DNA from: Haplomitrium mnioides
Lineage: Eukaryota > Marchantiophyta > Haplomitriopsida > Calobryales
Assembly (NCBI GenBank): GCA_049999725.1
Contig: JBNGIS010020449.1
Span: 1 to 46,822, forward strand
Direction of reading: 5' to 3'
DNA: 46,822 nt
Part shown: in pieces, positions 27,701 through 30,831 of the stretch
Position numbering within the stretch: position 1 is the stretch's first letter
Layout: every line of letters starts with the position of its first letter
Notes under the pieces: generated by a model
What the model was told of the DNA's origin: nothing
Seen by the model: only the letters and a program-made list of their open reading frames with translations
The model's database searches: none
Program-made: the position numbers and the translations under genes

Positions 27701-28120
27701 CCTTGTAGCCCTAGGACTGGTTCTGGATTGTAATGTTATCATATTTTATTTGATTCTATTTTTGTGCGCATTGTATTTTTATTCCTTGTGCCCCTACCAC
27801 TGGTTCTGGACTGTAATCTAATTCTGTTCTATTCTATTTTATCAACTGACTCGATCATTCTTTCATTAAACAAAGCTAGGAGAAAAAAACTATGCACTAC
27901 AAAGAAAAAACTTTTAGACTTGTAATTATATAAATAAAAACACACATCTGGATAGTTTTGAAAAAGTACTTGCTAGACTTGTTTGAAGATCTTTACACGC
28001 TTTACAAAACCAAGCATTTAAAATCCCAACAAGTACAGTAAAGAAAAGAAAACAGAAGGAAATTTCTTACATTATCTGAAGAGCCTTCACTTGATAGACC
28101 ATGAGCTTGTCTAGTCGCAC
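6692..28120 (-). CDS. MOR1: MOR1/GEM1-like microtubule-associated protein (XMAP215/Dis1 family), partial, nine exons
   Basis: Nine minus-strand exons join in frame to about 269 codons with no stop: 28071-28120, 22001-22072, 21470-21535, 20873-20978, 18321-18433, 18108-18195, 13518-13618, 12876-12983 and 6692-6797. The product aligns from memory with plant MOR1 from the linker after TOG2 through most of TOG3. Anchors include LKSSVWKERLE, IPGWKEKNVQVQQKVIE, VKTRAQATQCL, FCEAVG, KIMKDHKNPKVQSEGL and DLIDFCKDIGLQSS. MOR1 is a tubulin-binding HEAT/TOG polymerase needed for cortical microtubules, spindle and phragmoplast. All introns have GT donors and AG acceptors and the phases match at each junction, so the gene looks functional. 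It is open at both ends: upstream TOG1-TOG2 exons and downstream TOG4-TOG5 exons were not found here. Identity to angiosperm MOR1 is only moderate, so orthology is inferred from the family. Confidence 0.88.
6798..7112. other. Intron sequence, nothing recognised
   Basis: Follows the acceptor of exon 9 on the minus strand. AT-rich, without coherent frame, repeat ends or tail. Confidence 0.4.
7113..7300 (-). pseudogene. LINE-A ORF2 C-terminal fragment
   Basis: The reverse of the ORF2 end segment present at 35693-35880 (ccatgttctgtcaaaggctt through catatccat.tgtgacttct). It lacks the 3' UTR and tail and abuts an LTR at 7305. Confidence 0.75.
7305..7884 (+). repeat. Copia-A-type LTR remnant
   Basis: Begins tgttggaaatgtatctttgc, the family LTR start, and carries ttagatattttagagg, comparable to gacattttagagggg in the LTR at 3064. 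It ends against a LINE-A T run at 7885. It is diverged and probably an old solo LTR. Confidence 0.6.
7885..8520 (-). mobile_element. LINE-A, 5'-truncated copy
   Basis: T run at 7885-7898, then the reversed 3' UTR and about 430 bases of ORF2 C-terminus up to the zinc-binding domain region (reverse of PGISTIWKWAGNI). Several substitutions disrupt the frame. The breakpoint is near 8520. Confidence 0.85.
8521..8648. repeat. LTR-like CG-rich remnant
   Basis: Words such as gcgttcgcgattag and tgcgcgattagc match the U5-side style of the Copia-F LTR near 37.5 kb. It is short and its boundaries are unclear. Confidence 0.4.
8661..8715 (-). mobile_element. LINE-A micro-insertion (55 bp) with target duplication
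   Basis: Only the terminal part of the LINE-A 3' UTR (gaccgaaagcaaacaacctt then atttactttcaagcatcaaa), flanked by the 12-base direct repeat cccctctctttt at 8649-8660 and 8716-8727. It is one of the shortest LINE insertions that can still be recognised. Confidence 0.75.
9000..9017. repeat. Interstitial telomere-type repeat (CCCTAAA)2CCCC
   Basis: ccctaaaccctaaacccc, the plant-type telomere unit, sits exactly at the junction of ORF1 and ORF2-end sequences. The other ORF1 copies have unrelated sequence at this place. Confidence 0.9.
9018..10033 (-). pseudogene. LINE ORF1 (DUF4283 and CCHC zinc-knuckle protein), frameshifted
   Basis: Three minus-strand frames together resemble plant L1 ORF1. 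The N-terminal stretch has KVFRVDRDLC then RKRLLIGRFRSFFPGL. The DUF4283 core has FQPWRPMFD and VPTWITLPFLP. The C-terminal zinc knuckle is CFSCSSTDHLVGECPRG (C-X2-C-X4-H-X4-C). In L1 elements ORF1 binds the element RNA. Two frameshifts (near 9690 and 9430) make it non-coding. A plus-strand homologue with a more open frame lies at 32857-33701. Confidence 0.85.
9940..10943 (+). pseudogene. LINE-B reverse transcriptase fragment
   Basis: Broken plus-strand frames encode LINE-B ORF2: LHDLQDWKKYGDKLYHSTSV, then the pre-RT linker, VDFQKAFDSVPHN, VKQGCPLSPTLLGLL and a catalytic box degraded to YVDD followed by a frameshift. About 60 bases after FDSVPHNK are missing compared with the copy at 29.5 kb. 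The match stops at NQY near 10943. No tail. Confidence 0.85.
10944..11261 (-). other. Unassigned segment with an open minus-strand frame
   Basis: The minus strand is open from 11201 into the LINE-B fragment. The part not explained by LINE-B reads with features such as LWRKFWLPEDAVSII and LVKPWTPAGKK. I do not recognise a family, and it may be part of another retroelement. It is bounded by LINE-B on the left and LINE-A on the right. Confidence 0.3.
11262..11779 (-). mobile_element. LINE-A, 5'-truncated copy
   Basis: T run from about 11264, reversed 3' UTR with ccctttcgggatctagccta, then about 340 bases of ORF2 C-terminus (reverse of RLIEYGKKAWRDACRDWIKA). Frame largely open on the minus strand. 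Truncated near 11779. Confidence 0.85.
11780..12064 (+). repeat. LTR-like segment with TATA box
   Basis: Contains gtgagtatataaaggaagat near 11900, a good TATA-type promoter element, followed by a transcript-leader-like stretch. No matching LTR partner is visible, so assignment is tentative. Repeat C begins at 12065. Confidence 0.35.
12065..12200 (+). repeat. Repeat C, copy 1 (partial)
   Basis: Begins gtcactgaatatattagtta and continues with tatgaagttgtggagag, ggaaaaacctacacatatca and catagagtgcagcc. The same start is found at 20056 and 25690. Confidence 0.75.
12201..12875. other. Intron with LTR scrap and decayed LINE-B tail
   Basis: Mostly unrecognised. Bases 12420-12481 on the minus strand read like the start of the Copia-A LTR (gttggaaatgtactttgctg). 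Bases 12700-12768 look like an old plus-strand LINE-B tail (ccttatggtccaagggctgc, then TTCTA-like repeats). Confidence 0.45.
12876..12983 (-). CDS. MOR1: MOR1 homologue, visible exon 8 (TOG3)
   Basis: One hundred and eight bases, phase 0 both ends, acceptor tgtggcag, donor gtaact. It reads VLKIMKDHKNPKVQSEGLIW and ends IEDFGVKTLPMK. It is the clearest match in the window: MOR1 has KIMKEHKNPKVLSEGLLWMV followed by DDFGV. The 534-base intron between this exon and exon 7 carries two minus-strand LINE-B tail fragments. Confidence 0.93.
13110..13262 (-). mobile_element. Two decayed LINE-B 3' ends in tandem
   Basis: Reversed tail modules: attcaattcaattcaattt then a diverged UTR, followed by ttgaattcaattcaatt then aaagtccagaaccagcccta and gtacaatgcgcacaa. 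Here the tail repeat has drifted from GAATA to AATTC. The element lies inside the intron between exons 7 and 8. Confidence 0.65.
13518..13618 (-). CDS. MOR1: MOR1 homologue, visible exon 7 (TOG3)
   Basis: One hundred and one bases. The acceptor ctgcag is followed by two bases that complete the Gly codon split with exon 6, then VVEKVSDVKTRAQATQCL and VFCEAVGANFVIQQ, ending in phase 0 at donor gtgttt. It matches the MOR1 TOG3 stretch with D.KTRA.A..CL..FCEAVG. A 4.5-kb intron carrying the ORF1-only LINE separates it from exon 6. Confidence 0.9.
13675..13960 (+). repeat. Repeat C, copy 2
   Basis: Colinear with the copies at 17.3 and 20.1 kb: gtagagtgcagcc, a 5' segment that has diverged, then agtcatgatgacgcctagca and ctccaccaa. 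No coding role is evident. Confidence 0.65.
13961..14499. other. Intron sequence, nothing recognised
   Basis: No coherent frame or known repeat. A short inverted repeat, gtgagccaaggctcac, occurs near 13969. Confidence 0.4.
14513..15721 (-). mobile_element. LINE-C: ORF1-only (HAL1-like) retrotransposon, 1.2 kb, with target duplication
   Basis: Flanked by a perfect 13-bp direct repeat aacgacgtttctc at 14500-14512 and 15722-15734. On the minus strand it holds an open ORF1 portion (15721 to 14954), a 3' UTR of about 430 bases, the polyadenylation-type aataaagttttt and a T-rich tail at 14513-14531. There is no ORF2 between ORF1 and UTR. The copy at 22316-22990 has the same order, so the ORF2-less form was probably the transcribed source. 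Confidence 0.85.
14954..15721 (-). CDS. LINE-C ORF1 protein, C-terminal two-thirds
   Basis: An open minus-strand frame of about 255 codons within the element; the frame runs on into flanking DNA to 15811, which is not part of the protein. It begins inside DUF4283 (DGMHVRFCVELDTSKGV), then ELLCPEGTYSQEVEYDGIPL, then the zinc knuckle CFICRSTGHLVGECPRG. A long acidic and basic tail follows, ending TRRDKMKSVVVD and SGKAVSLTTV before the stop. Such ORF1 proteins bind element RNA in the L1 cycle. The frame is intact where present, suggesting recent origin, but the missing N-terminus makes this copy inactive. Confidence 0.8.
   Translation of the reverse strand, partial: LDGMHVRFCVELDTSKGVSPTLELLCPEGTYSQEVEYDGIPLRCFICRSTGHLVGECPRGNAPGFAQKKRGEALRQANKIPSLSPRTSPSMTQKVKDQGRHSSADRLEGRNQGEASSPTENCCEDLGQEDCETNTCPGRKDSVNPTPAQGERGAVVRRVSSADLQVECMDAQVTSPDAALVVNERVQAEATEATTEPQVLTAEEAAPDQGENKWEKVTKRYTRRDKMKSVVVDQATGSKPQGSTRSGKAVSLTTV
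15735..16180. repeat. Repeat G (gctgctcgtgat-rich, LTR-like)
   Basis: Contains repeated atgctgctcgtgatggccc/ttgctgctcgtgatact units. It shares themes with 26108-26260 (aggttcaagaaccatcatga, cagcctgacaccagtgttca) in the opposite orientation. A 22-base tandem duplication with core gagggacgacaaacctgga lies at 16092-16136. A role is unknown. Confidence 0.45.
16275..16390 (+). mobile_element. LINE-A 3' end with internal UTR deletion, poly(A) retained
   Basis: Plus-strand ORF2 end and stop region (ggctagatcccgaaagggat), then a jump straight to cggtc and an A-rich tail (aagaaaaaaaag). About 100 bases of 3' UTR, including hairpin and aataaagtt, are missing, but the terminal cggtc-A(n) remains. Confidence 0.7.
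16391..16784. other. Intron sequence, nothing recognised
   Basis: No coherent frame, tail or repeat was recognised between the LINE-A end and repeat D. Confidence 0.4.
16785..17190 (+). repeat. Repeat D, copy 2 (uninterrupted)
   Basis: Matches both halves of copy 1 (4876-5149 and 5366-5570): gaagattgaaaagacaaaca, the ccccaaccc tract, then catagtgtttgtcaagcact and gtggtgggaa. It shows the pre-insertion order without the LINE-B tail. Confidence 0.7.
17240..17640 (+). repeat. Repeat C, copy 3
   Basis: Near full-length unit: caagttgtggaggacagagc, caggtcctgatcaatcttca, gggaaaactcagtcatgatg, ctagcactccaccaagaatt and a final atcagcttgccacatcattc. It is colinear with copies 4-6. Confidence 0.8.
17641..18107. 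other. Intron sequence, nothing recognised
   Basis: AT-rich sequence between repeat C and exon 6. It may be original intron sequence. No repeat or frame was recognised. Confidence 0.4.
18108..18195 (-). CDS. MOR1: MOR1 homologue, visible exon 6 (TOG3)
   Basis: Eighty-eight bases, acceptor gtttgcag, donor gttagc, phase 0 in and phase 1 out. It reads VQQKVIEVLMDIVQKAG and ends KRAVFTCLA. It continues exon 5 exactly as plant MOR1 does (NVQ then VQQQVIE). The intron to exon 5 is only 125 bases, the shortest in the window. Confidence 0.9.
18321..18433 (-). CDS. MOR1: MOR1 homologue, visible exon 5 (TOG3)
   Basis: One hundred and thirteen bases, acceptor acttgcag, donor gtttgc. It completes a Gly codon split with exon 4 and reads MTLFKDVIEKTDSLGSN and on to YLSLIPGWKEKNVQ. 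Plant MOR1 has VPGWNEKNVQ at the same place in TOG3. A stretch near SNTEGLIGY differs from angiosperm proteins. Confidence 0.9.
18434..18984. other. Intron sequence, mostly unrecognised
   Basis: Contains an LTR-like start, ctgttggaaattcaaatata, near 18719 and a TATA-like gcttataaaaccc near 18848. No LTR partner was found, so this is only a hint of an old solo LTR. Confidence 0.35.
18985..19145 (-). mobile_element. LINE-A 3' end, old and diverged
   Basis: Reversed UTR and ORF2 end with substitutions: caacaatcaagcccagag, gagaatctagcctagacaac, ttaatccaaattacaattaa and ctcatcacagatacaaag. The tail is not preserved. Confidence 0.6.
19146..19439. repeat. LTR-like remnant with a 19-bp tandem duplication
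   Basis: The words tcgtgat, tcgcgag and cgaaatcag resemble the LTR remnants elsewhere. A duplicated unit, acggagacaaccaaaagta, starts at 19208 and 19227. No LTR ends were identified. Confidence 0.35.
19440..19532 (+). mobile_element. LINE-B 3' UTR scrap
   Basis: Carries gcactcttgtgcgcattgtg, ctcagtccttatggcccta and ggctggctctggacttt. The TTCTA tail is missing; the sequence passes into unrelated DNA. Confidence 0.8.
19672..20055 (+). repeat. Repeat C, copy 4
   Basis: First unit of a tandem pair. It runs from acaaagttgttgagagtaaa to cactggtgactacttggatg. Compared with copy 5 it lacks a stretch around the caggtcctgatcaatc segment. The reverse strand has a 70-codon frame, which is not conserved in the other copies. 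Confidence 0.8.
20056..20505 (+). repeat. Repeat C, copy 5 (tandem with copy 4)
   Basis: Begins again with atatattagttatgaagttg immediately after copy 4 and runs through catgatgatgcctagcactc to tccaagagcataactcccag. The direct head-to-tail junction shows that the family can exist as a tandem unit of about 400 bases. Confidence 0.8.
20506..20872. other. Intron with a decayed LINE-B tail
   Basis: Mostly unrecognised. Bases 20675-20715 (tctatggccctagagctggc, then ttgggactttcaa) are an old LINE-B UTR module without tail repeats. Confidence 0.5.
20873..20978 (-). CDS. MOR1: MOR1 homologue, visible exon 4 (start of TOG3)
   Basis: One hundred and six bases, phase 0 in and phase 1 out, acceptor gatgtttag and donor gtggtt. 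The peptide starts FGENNLEELEGRVRELL and ends LKSSVWKERLE. It matches the N-terminal helix of MOR1 TOG3, where plant proteins have EEIE then a helix then LKSSVWKERLEA. The SVWKERLE block is the first intra-HEAT loop of a TOG domain, which contributes to tubulin contact. Confidence 0.88.
21062..21110 (-). mobile_element. LINE-B tail scrap
   Basis: Reversed module ttgattaaagtctcaaacca, then gtcctagggcca and cggact. Short and without a clean pentamer tail. Confidence 0.6.
21275..21370 (+). mobile_element. LINE-B tail scrap with (TTCTA)n
   Basis: cagggccttgggccagcttg, ggacttcaatcaa, then six or more TTCTA-type repeats with some drift (ttcca, tttta). Little more than the tail survives. It lies in the intron between exons 3 and 4. 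Confidence 0.75.
21470..21535 (-). CDS. MOR1: MOR1 homologue, visible exon 3 (charged linker)
   Basis: Sixty-six bases, reading ASAVKEDNGRR then HVASEVSDLVQ, ending at a gtatgg donor in phase 0. The acceptor is the AAG after a short AGC run at 21536-21545. It was chosen because it is the only nearby AG that keeps phase 0 with both neighbours. Linker sequence is not conserved enough to confirm the left boundary; the donor is firmer. Confidence 0.6.
21536..22000. other. Intron sequence, nothing recognised
   Basis: Between exons 2 and 3 on the minus strand. No repeat family or coherent frame recognised. Confidence 0.4.
22001..22072 (-). CDS. MOR1: MOR1 homologue, visible exon 2 (linker)
   Basis: Seventy-two bases, phase 0 to phase 0, acceptor aatgcag and donor gtgcag. 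It reads IFIKPVGTSAASLLSNKKT followed by ASHSQ. It resembles the conserved patch in the MOR1 TOG2-TOG3 linker with the pattern FVR..AASML.GKR. A 6-kb intron filled with LINE fragments separates it from the preceding exon. Confidence 0.78.
22316..22990 (-). mobile_element. LINE-C copy 2: 3' UTR directly preceded by ORF1
   Basis: T run at 22316-22323, then a reversed UTR matching 14532-14953 in order: actttatttccacacatcaa, ccggacacaaaggtgtccag and the later ctccagagttttcttcccct. ORF1 zinc-knuckle sequence follows (minus, CFLCRSTDHLVGECP) near 22900-22960. ORF1 is frameshifted and internally shortened. The shared UTR-to-ORF1 junction with 14513-15721 is the key observation. Confidence 0.75.
22991..23311. 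other. Intron sequence, nothing recognised
   Basis: No frame or repeat recognised between LINE-C copy 2 and the LINE-A fragment. Confidence 0.4.
23312..24597 (-). pseudogene. LINE-A ORF2 C-terminal region, tail-less copy
   Basis: Minus-strand frames 24597-23899, 23814-23602 and 23605-23375 encode the ORF2 region after the RT: WISLLLEGPGHIRKGDWTGV, VWKDNSPLSSYSTKKGRR, RWKAHGPIDSAHSSRWTEIW, the zinc-binding CVCCKED start, and the C-terminus. It is very like the intact frame at 35574-37358. The first ~30 UTR bases and the poly(A) are absent at the left end, so it was truncated later or copied from DNA. Two frame breaks. Confidence 0.85.
24813..24925 (-). pseudogene. LINE-A ORF2 fragment
   Basis: The reverse of the segment encoding the HERKWHDLIEKIPERW-like stretch (ctttcagggatctttgctat, caggtcatgccatttacgct). 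113 bases, truncated at both ends. Confidence 0.75.
25050..25505 (+). pseudogene. LINE-A ORF2 fragment, opposite orientation
   Basis: Plus-strand frame from 25287 encodes RWSQAGINVIRDHRNCETHT then WHHMIAKISDRWVLFFLEG, matching the intact copy near 36.7-36.9 kb. Upstream bases to 25050 extend the match toward the SLLW segment with frameshifts. It joins repeat C at about 25505. Confidence 0.8.
25506..25830 (+). repeat. Repeat C, copies 6a and 6b (partial tandem)
   Basis: The end of one unit (caagcatcagcttgcgacat to cactggtgactacttggatg, 25508-25672) is followed by the start of the next (agtcactgaataacatcgtt to catagagtgcaccc). It has the same unit junction as 20055/20056. Confidence 0.75.
25838..26030 (-). 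pseudogene. LINE-C ORF1 C-terminal fragment with a 15-bp poly(T) insertion
   Basis: Colinear with 15010-15175: ccaccggtttcattttgat, tatacctctctgtgactttt, cccacttgttctc and cacttgggcttctgtcgtgg. A T12 tract at 25920-25931 interrupts it, flanked by the 13-base direct repeat cccacttgttctc at 25907-25919 and 25935-25947. Confidence 0.8.
26035..26082 (+). mobile_element. LINE-B tail scrap
   Basis: tgggacatttaatgaactct, then TTCTA-type repeats (actctattctattcag, attctattctat). Directly follows the LINE-C fragment. Confidence 0.6.
26108..26290. repeat. Repeat G, copy 2
   Basis: Contains catcatgagcagcaacaagg and tcacgagcaacaccagcatg, the reverse-complement style of the 15.9-16.1 kb repeat. The boundary and role are unknown. 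26291-26599 shows nothing recognised apart from a short repeat C end near 26575. Confidence 0.4.
26600..27390 (+). pseudogene. LINE-B ORF2 C-terminal part and 3' UTR without tail
   Basis: Plus-strand frames give PAMWLKHGEKPLKR, then PLHILAAEFGVLPIEAHT (a usual post-RT LINE motif). After breaks come LVHTLTQLRTGSHRLRCET and FCCPRYYEM. The 3' UTR follows from 27300 (agagagtgagcatattaact, gggctttaccccactaaac) but stops at about 27390, before the conserved tail module. Another LINE-B piece begins at once. Confidence 0.8.
27392..27845 (+). mobile_element. LINE-B pre-RT fragment joined to 3' tail
   Basis: Starts tctaccactctgcatcagtc, the pre-RT segment also at 10018, continues to PLLPKFF-like RT block 1 near 27697, then jumps to the UTR tail module (ccctaggactggttctggat). 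The tail module appears twice (27700-27760 and 27765-27845), ending in drifted TTCTA repeats. Confidence 0.75.
28071..28120 (-). CDS. MOR1: MOR1 homologue, visible exon 1 (Ser-rich linker)
   Basis: Fifty bases between an acceptor ending tgtgcag and a donor gtaaga. It begins with two bases that complete a split Gly codon, then reads ATRQAHGLSSEGSSDN and ends in phase 0. It corresponds to the low-complexity Gly/Ser linker after TOG2 in plant MOR1. It is short and poorly conserved, so the support comes from splice sites, phase and its place immediately before the next linker exon. Confidence 0.65.
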
Positions 28121-28589
28121 CTGCACATATTGTCACCACTTGAGTGGTGTATCTATAAACAAATGATGGATAGGTTTGGACTCATCATTATTTCAGTGTA
28201 TGTAGGGAACCAGCAAACATCTGTCAACTTATCAACTCGGAAACAGAACACAGCAAGCTGAGCACAAGCAAGACAACTATAAACATTTGCTCCAAGGCCA
28301 ACAACCTTATTGGAATAATTATAAGACGCACAGCAAGCATGGCTAGCCAACAAGTAAAAACTACAGTCACAACCAGCAGGATGCAAATAATCTGCAGTTT
28401 CAAACTCACATGTTTCTTCTTCTGAATACGTCAGTGTAGTGCTGTATTTTGTGTGAACAATATATGGCACCGATTATTATACTAGTTATTCCCAAGTCTA
28501 CTACAGGTTTTCCATATGGAAAGCATTTGTCACAAACCTCACAAGAATACATGACAAACTGATGAAGAGCTCATTCTGTTCCTTTTTGT
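28121..28589. other. Intron upstream of visible exon 1, nothing recognised
   Basis: A minus-strand frame of 105 codons (28153-28470) has no family resemblance and no splice support. I treat it as chance. Confidence 0.4.
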
Positions 28590-28832
28590 ACTTTTCATGG
28601 GAATCATAAACTTTATTATGAAGAAACCCCAAAATAAAAATCTGGAATCCAAAGAACTGTAACCCACAGGAGCCGAGCCATGAACAACAGGGTGTCCACT
28701 TTAGTCACACCAAAGGTCCTGATACAGATTTACCCAGCCATTGATCCAGAACTACGTCAACAAAGCCGTCACAGAATCTCCTATACTGACAAAGTCGGGT
28801 CTTAAAAGAGGTTCCTTGCTGTAGATGGTATT
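28590..28832 (-). mobile_element. Possible further LINE 3' end
   Basis: cataaactttattatgaag at 28605-28623 resembles the reversed aataaagtt signal before LINE tails, after a short T stretch. The remaining sequence does not match families A-C. Weak. Confidence 0.3.
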
Positions 28833-28925
28833 TTTTTAATTTTCTGACAGGAAATAAAAACTTTATTTCCACACATCAAATACAACTGCCAAAGCGGCAA
28901 AGCACCAAGGTCTGGACTAAAGGTG
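28833..28925 (-). mobile_element. LINE-C 3' end, strongly truncated
   Basis: Reversed T-rich tail, ctgacaggaaataaaaactt, tatttccacacatcaaatac and the hairpin half ctgccaaagcggcaaagc. About 90 bases. Confidence 0.75.
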
Positions 28926-29012
28926 GTAGAATGTTCAGGCTAGTATCTGAGCATTTTGTTGGATGCTATCCAGGATGACAGGGATGAACATGGCACTATC
29001 CAGAAGAAAGGC

Positions 29013-29092
29013 ATCTTCTGCCGCTTCGGCAGTTGTATTTGATGTTTGGGAATAAAGTTTTTACTTCCGGTCAAAAAAAACAAAAACAAAAA
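29013..29092 (+). mobile_element. LINE-C 3' end in plus orientation
   Basis: ctgccgcttcggcag hairpin, ttgtatttgatgtttggg, aataaagtttttacttccgg, then tcaaaaaaaacaaaaacaaa. With the minus copy at 28833 it makes a head-to-head pair about 90 bases apart. Confidence 0.8.
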
Positions 29093-29164
29093 AATGCATC
29101 TTCCACTGATGAGTCACATACTGCAGGACCTTCCAAGACAGAATCCTGCAAGCCTATTTTTCAT

Positions 29165-29285
29165 TCAAAGTGGTCCGTTCTCATGGGTATATGGCATATA
29201 TCTTTTGTCTTTCACCAGCTATTCATTTGGTACAAGATGACGAGTCCTGCTGTAATTCTGTGTTCAGCTCCAAAGCCCCATCCTT
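29165..29285 (-). pseudogene. LINE-B RT thumb segment, inverted
   Basis: The minus strand matches the segment at 42945-43062 (GWGFGAERRITAGLVSLYQL to the MRIDLF region). It directly precedes plus-strand LINE-B 3' sequence at 29286, an inversion within one insertion. Confidence 0.75.
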
Positions 29286-29484
29286 TTATCAAATATCAGG
29301 ATCAACGTTGGCTGGCACTCTTCTTTCGGGAACTCATGCTGCTTAGATCTCAAAAACAGACAGATTAGCAAAGAGATTAGCTACAGGAGAGTGAGCATAC
29401 GATTCTCAAGCGGGTTTGTCCCCGCTCAACTTATTTTCAGTTTTACAAGTTTTAGCTCACTACTTTGGTTTTTGCACTCCTCTG
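29286..29484 (+). mobile_element. LINE-B ORF2 end and 3' UTR without tail
   Basis: Encodes KYQDQRWLALFFRELMLLRS, the ORF2 C-terminus, then UTR (gagagtgagcatacgattct, gcgggtttgtccccgctcaa). It stops near gcactcctctg at 29484, before the tail module. Confidence 0.8.
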
Positions 29485-30157
29485 TTTCGTAGATTTCCAG
29501 AAAGCCTTTGACTCAGTTCCACACAACAAACTTTGGTCCAGATTACATGAGTTACACCTACCAACGGACTGGATCAGGGCCATTCAGATCTTATATGAAG
29601 AAGTTTTGGCCTGTGTCCGCACACATCAGGGCATGTCAGAGGCTATCCATTGCAACATCAGTGTAAAGCAGGGCTGCCCACTCTCCCCCACCTTATTCGG
29701 CCTGTTCATTGACAAACTGGAGGCAGCACTGGTCAATGTGGGAGCCCCTGCCCCCAATCTGCTAGCCCAGACCATTGGTATTCTCTTGTACGCAGATGAC
29801 ATAGTTCTCATGTCGACAACAAAGGTTGGACTCCAACAACACCTAAAAACACTGGAGGACTTCTGTAGCCAATCCGGTATGACTGTCAATATGAAGAAAA
29901 CCAAGGTTCTTGTCTTTGGAAAATGGCTCACCACAGCACAGAGGGATACTTTCAAGTTCAGGCAGGACAATGTTGAAGTGATGAACCAGTACACCTATTT
30001 GGGGATACCAATACATACCCAGAGAGGATGGGGCTTTGGAGCTGAGTGCAGGATTACAGCAGGTCTCGTCAGCTTATACCAATTGAACAGCTGGTGCAAG
30101 GCAAAAGATTAATGGCATATACCCATGAGAATCGACCTCTTCCATACCTTGGTCACC
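29485..30157 (+). CDS. LINE-B reverse transcriptase domain fragment (YADD)
   Basis: An open plus-strand frame, about 208 codons, covers RT palm and thumb: VDFQKAFDSVPHNKLWSRLH, then VKQGCPLSPTLFGLFIDKLE (RT block with the QG..LSP signature), then the catalytic box LLYADDIVLMS, then GMTVNMKKTKVLVFGK and a YLGIPIHTQRGWGFGAE segment. It ends at CKAKD stop; matching DNA runs to 30157. It is the best preserved LINE-B RT here, but lacks the endonuclease, RT N-terminus, C-terminus and tail. It lies between a LINE-B UTR and the Copia-B RNase H end. The host enzyme makes cDNA at the nicked target. Confidence 0.88.
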
Positions 30158-30223
30158 TGGCTCTCGTTTGGGAAAAGAAGTATTTGTAGAAAGCTCATCC
30201 CCTTACCGCCCCAATATCCATAC

Positions 30224-30831
30224 AAAGACATAACAGAGTCTGTGCAACGGTAGCTGACACCCCTTTGTGAACTCCCCTTCAAATATCTGAATATTCTCTT
30301 CACTGCAGTCCAGTGCTTTTGTCCTGGATTCTCCTTGTATTGAGAAACTGTGCTGACAGCACAGGAGATGTCTGGGCGTGTGCAAATCATTGCCCACATA
30401 AGGCTGCCAAGAGCACTGGAGTAGGGTATATTTTCTATTGACTGCTTGTCACTGTCAGTTACAGGACAATCATTTATGGTCAATCTGGCACCTGGGTCAA
30501 CAGGGCTGCATACTGACTTGCAGTCCAACATGGAAAATCTATCCAAGACTTCAAGGACATAGCGTTGTTGGGAAAGGTGGATCCATCCATCACCCCTGTT
30601 CCTGGTGATCTCCATTCCAAGACAGTACTGAATCTCTCCCATATCTGTCATTTCGAGCCCCTGCATCAGAGAATTCTTAGCATGCACCAGCAGCTTGATG
30701 TCATTGCTGGCAAGGACTGTGTCATCGACGTATAGCGCAAGTATCACAATACTCATATCGCTTTTATACAAGTAAACATTAGAGTCTACATCAGACCTGT
30801 GGAATTCCAGCTCAAGCAAAAATGAGTCCAT
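30224..30831 (-). pseudogene. Copia-B reverse transcriptase C-terminus and RNase H start
   Basis: The minus strand reads MDSFLLELEFHRSDVDSNVY, the catalytic LALYVDDTVLAS, then EMTDMGEIQYCLGMEITR, the CSPVDPGARLT linker, GSLMWAMICTRPDISCAV and FRYLKGSSQRGVSYR. The RNase H core is lost beyond MSLYGY at 30224. The frame here is open but lies in a different register from the upstream half. Confidence 0.9.

Noticed and set aside
28153-28470. 105-codon minus-strand frame, Cys-rich
   Set aside because: It lies in the intron upstream of visible exon 1, has no splice support and no family resemblance, and overlaps no repeat; chance frame in AT-rich DNA.
30122-30178. C-terminal extension of Copia-B RNase H (KVWKRSILMGICH)
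   Set aside because: These residues are antisense of LINE-B RT sequence; the frame simply reads through the junction.
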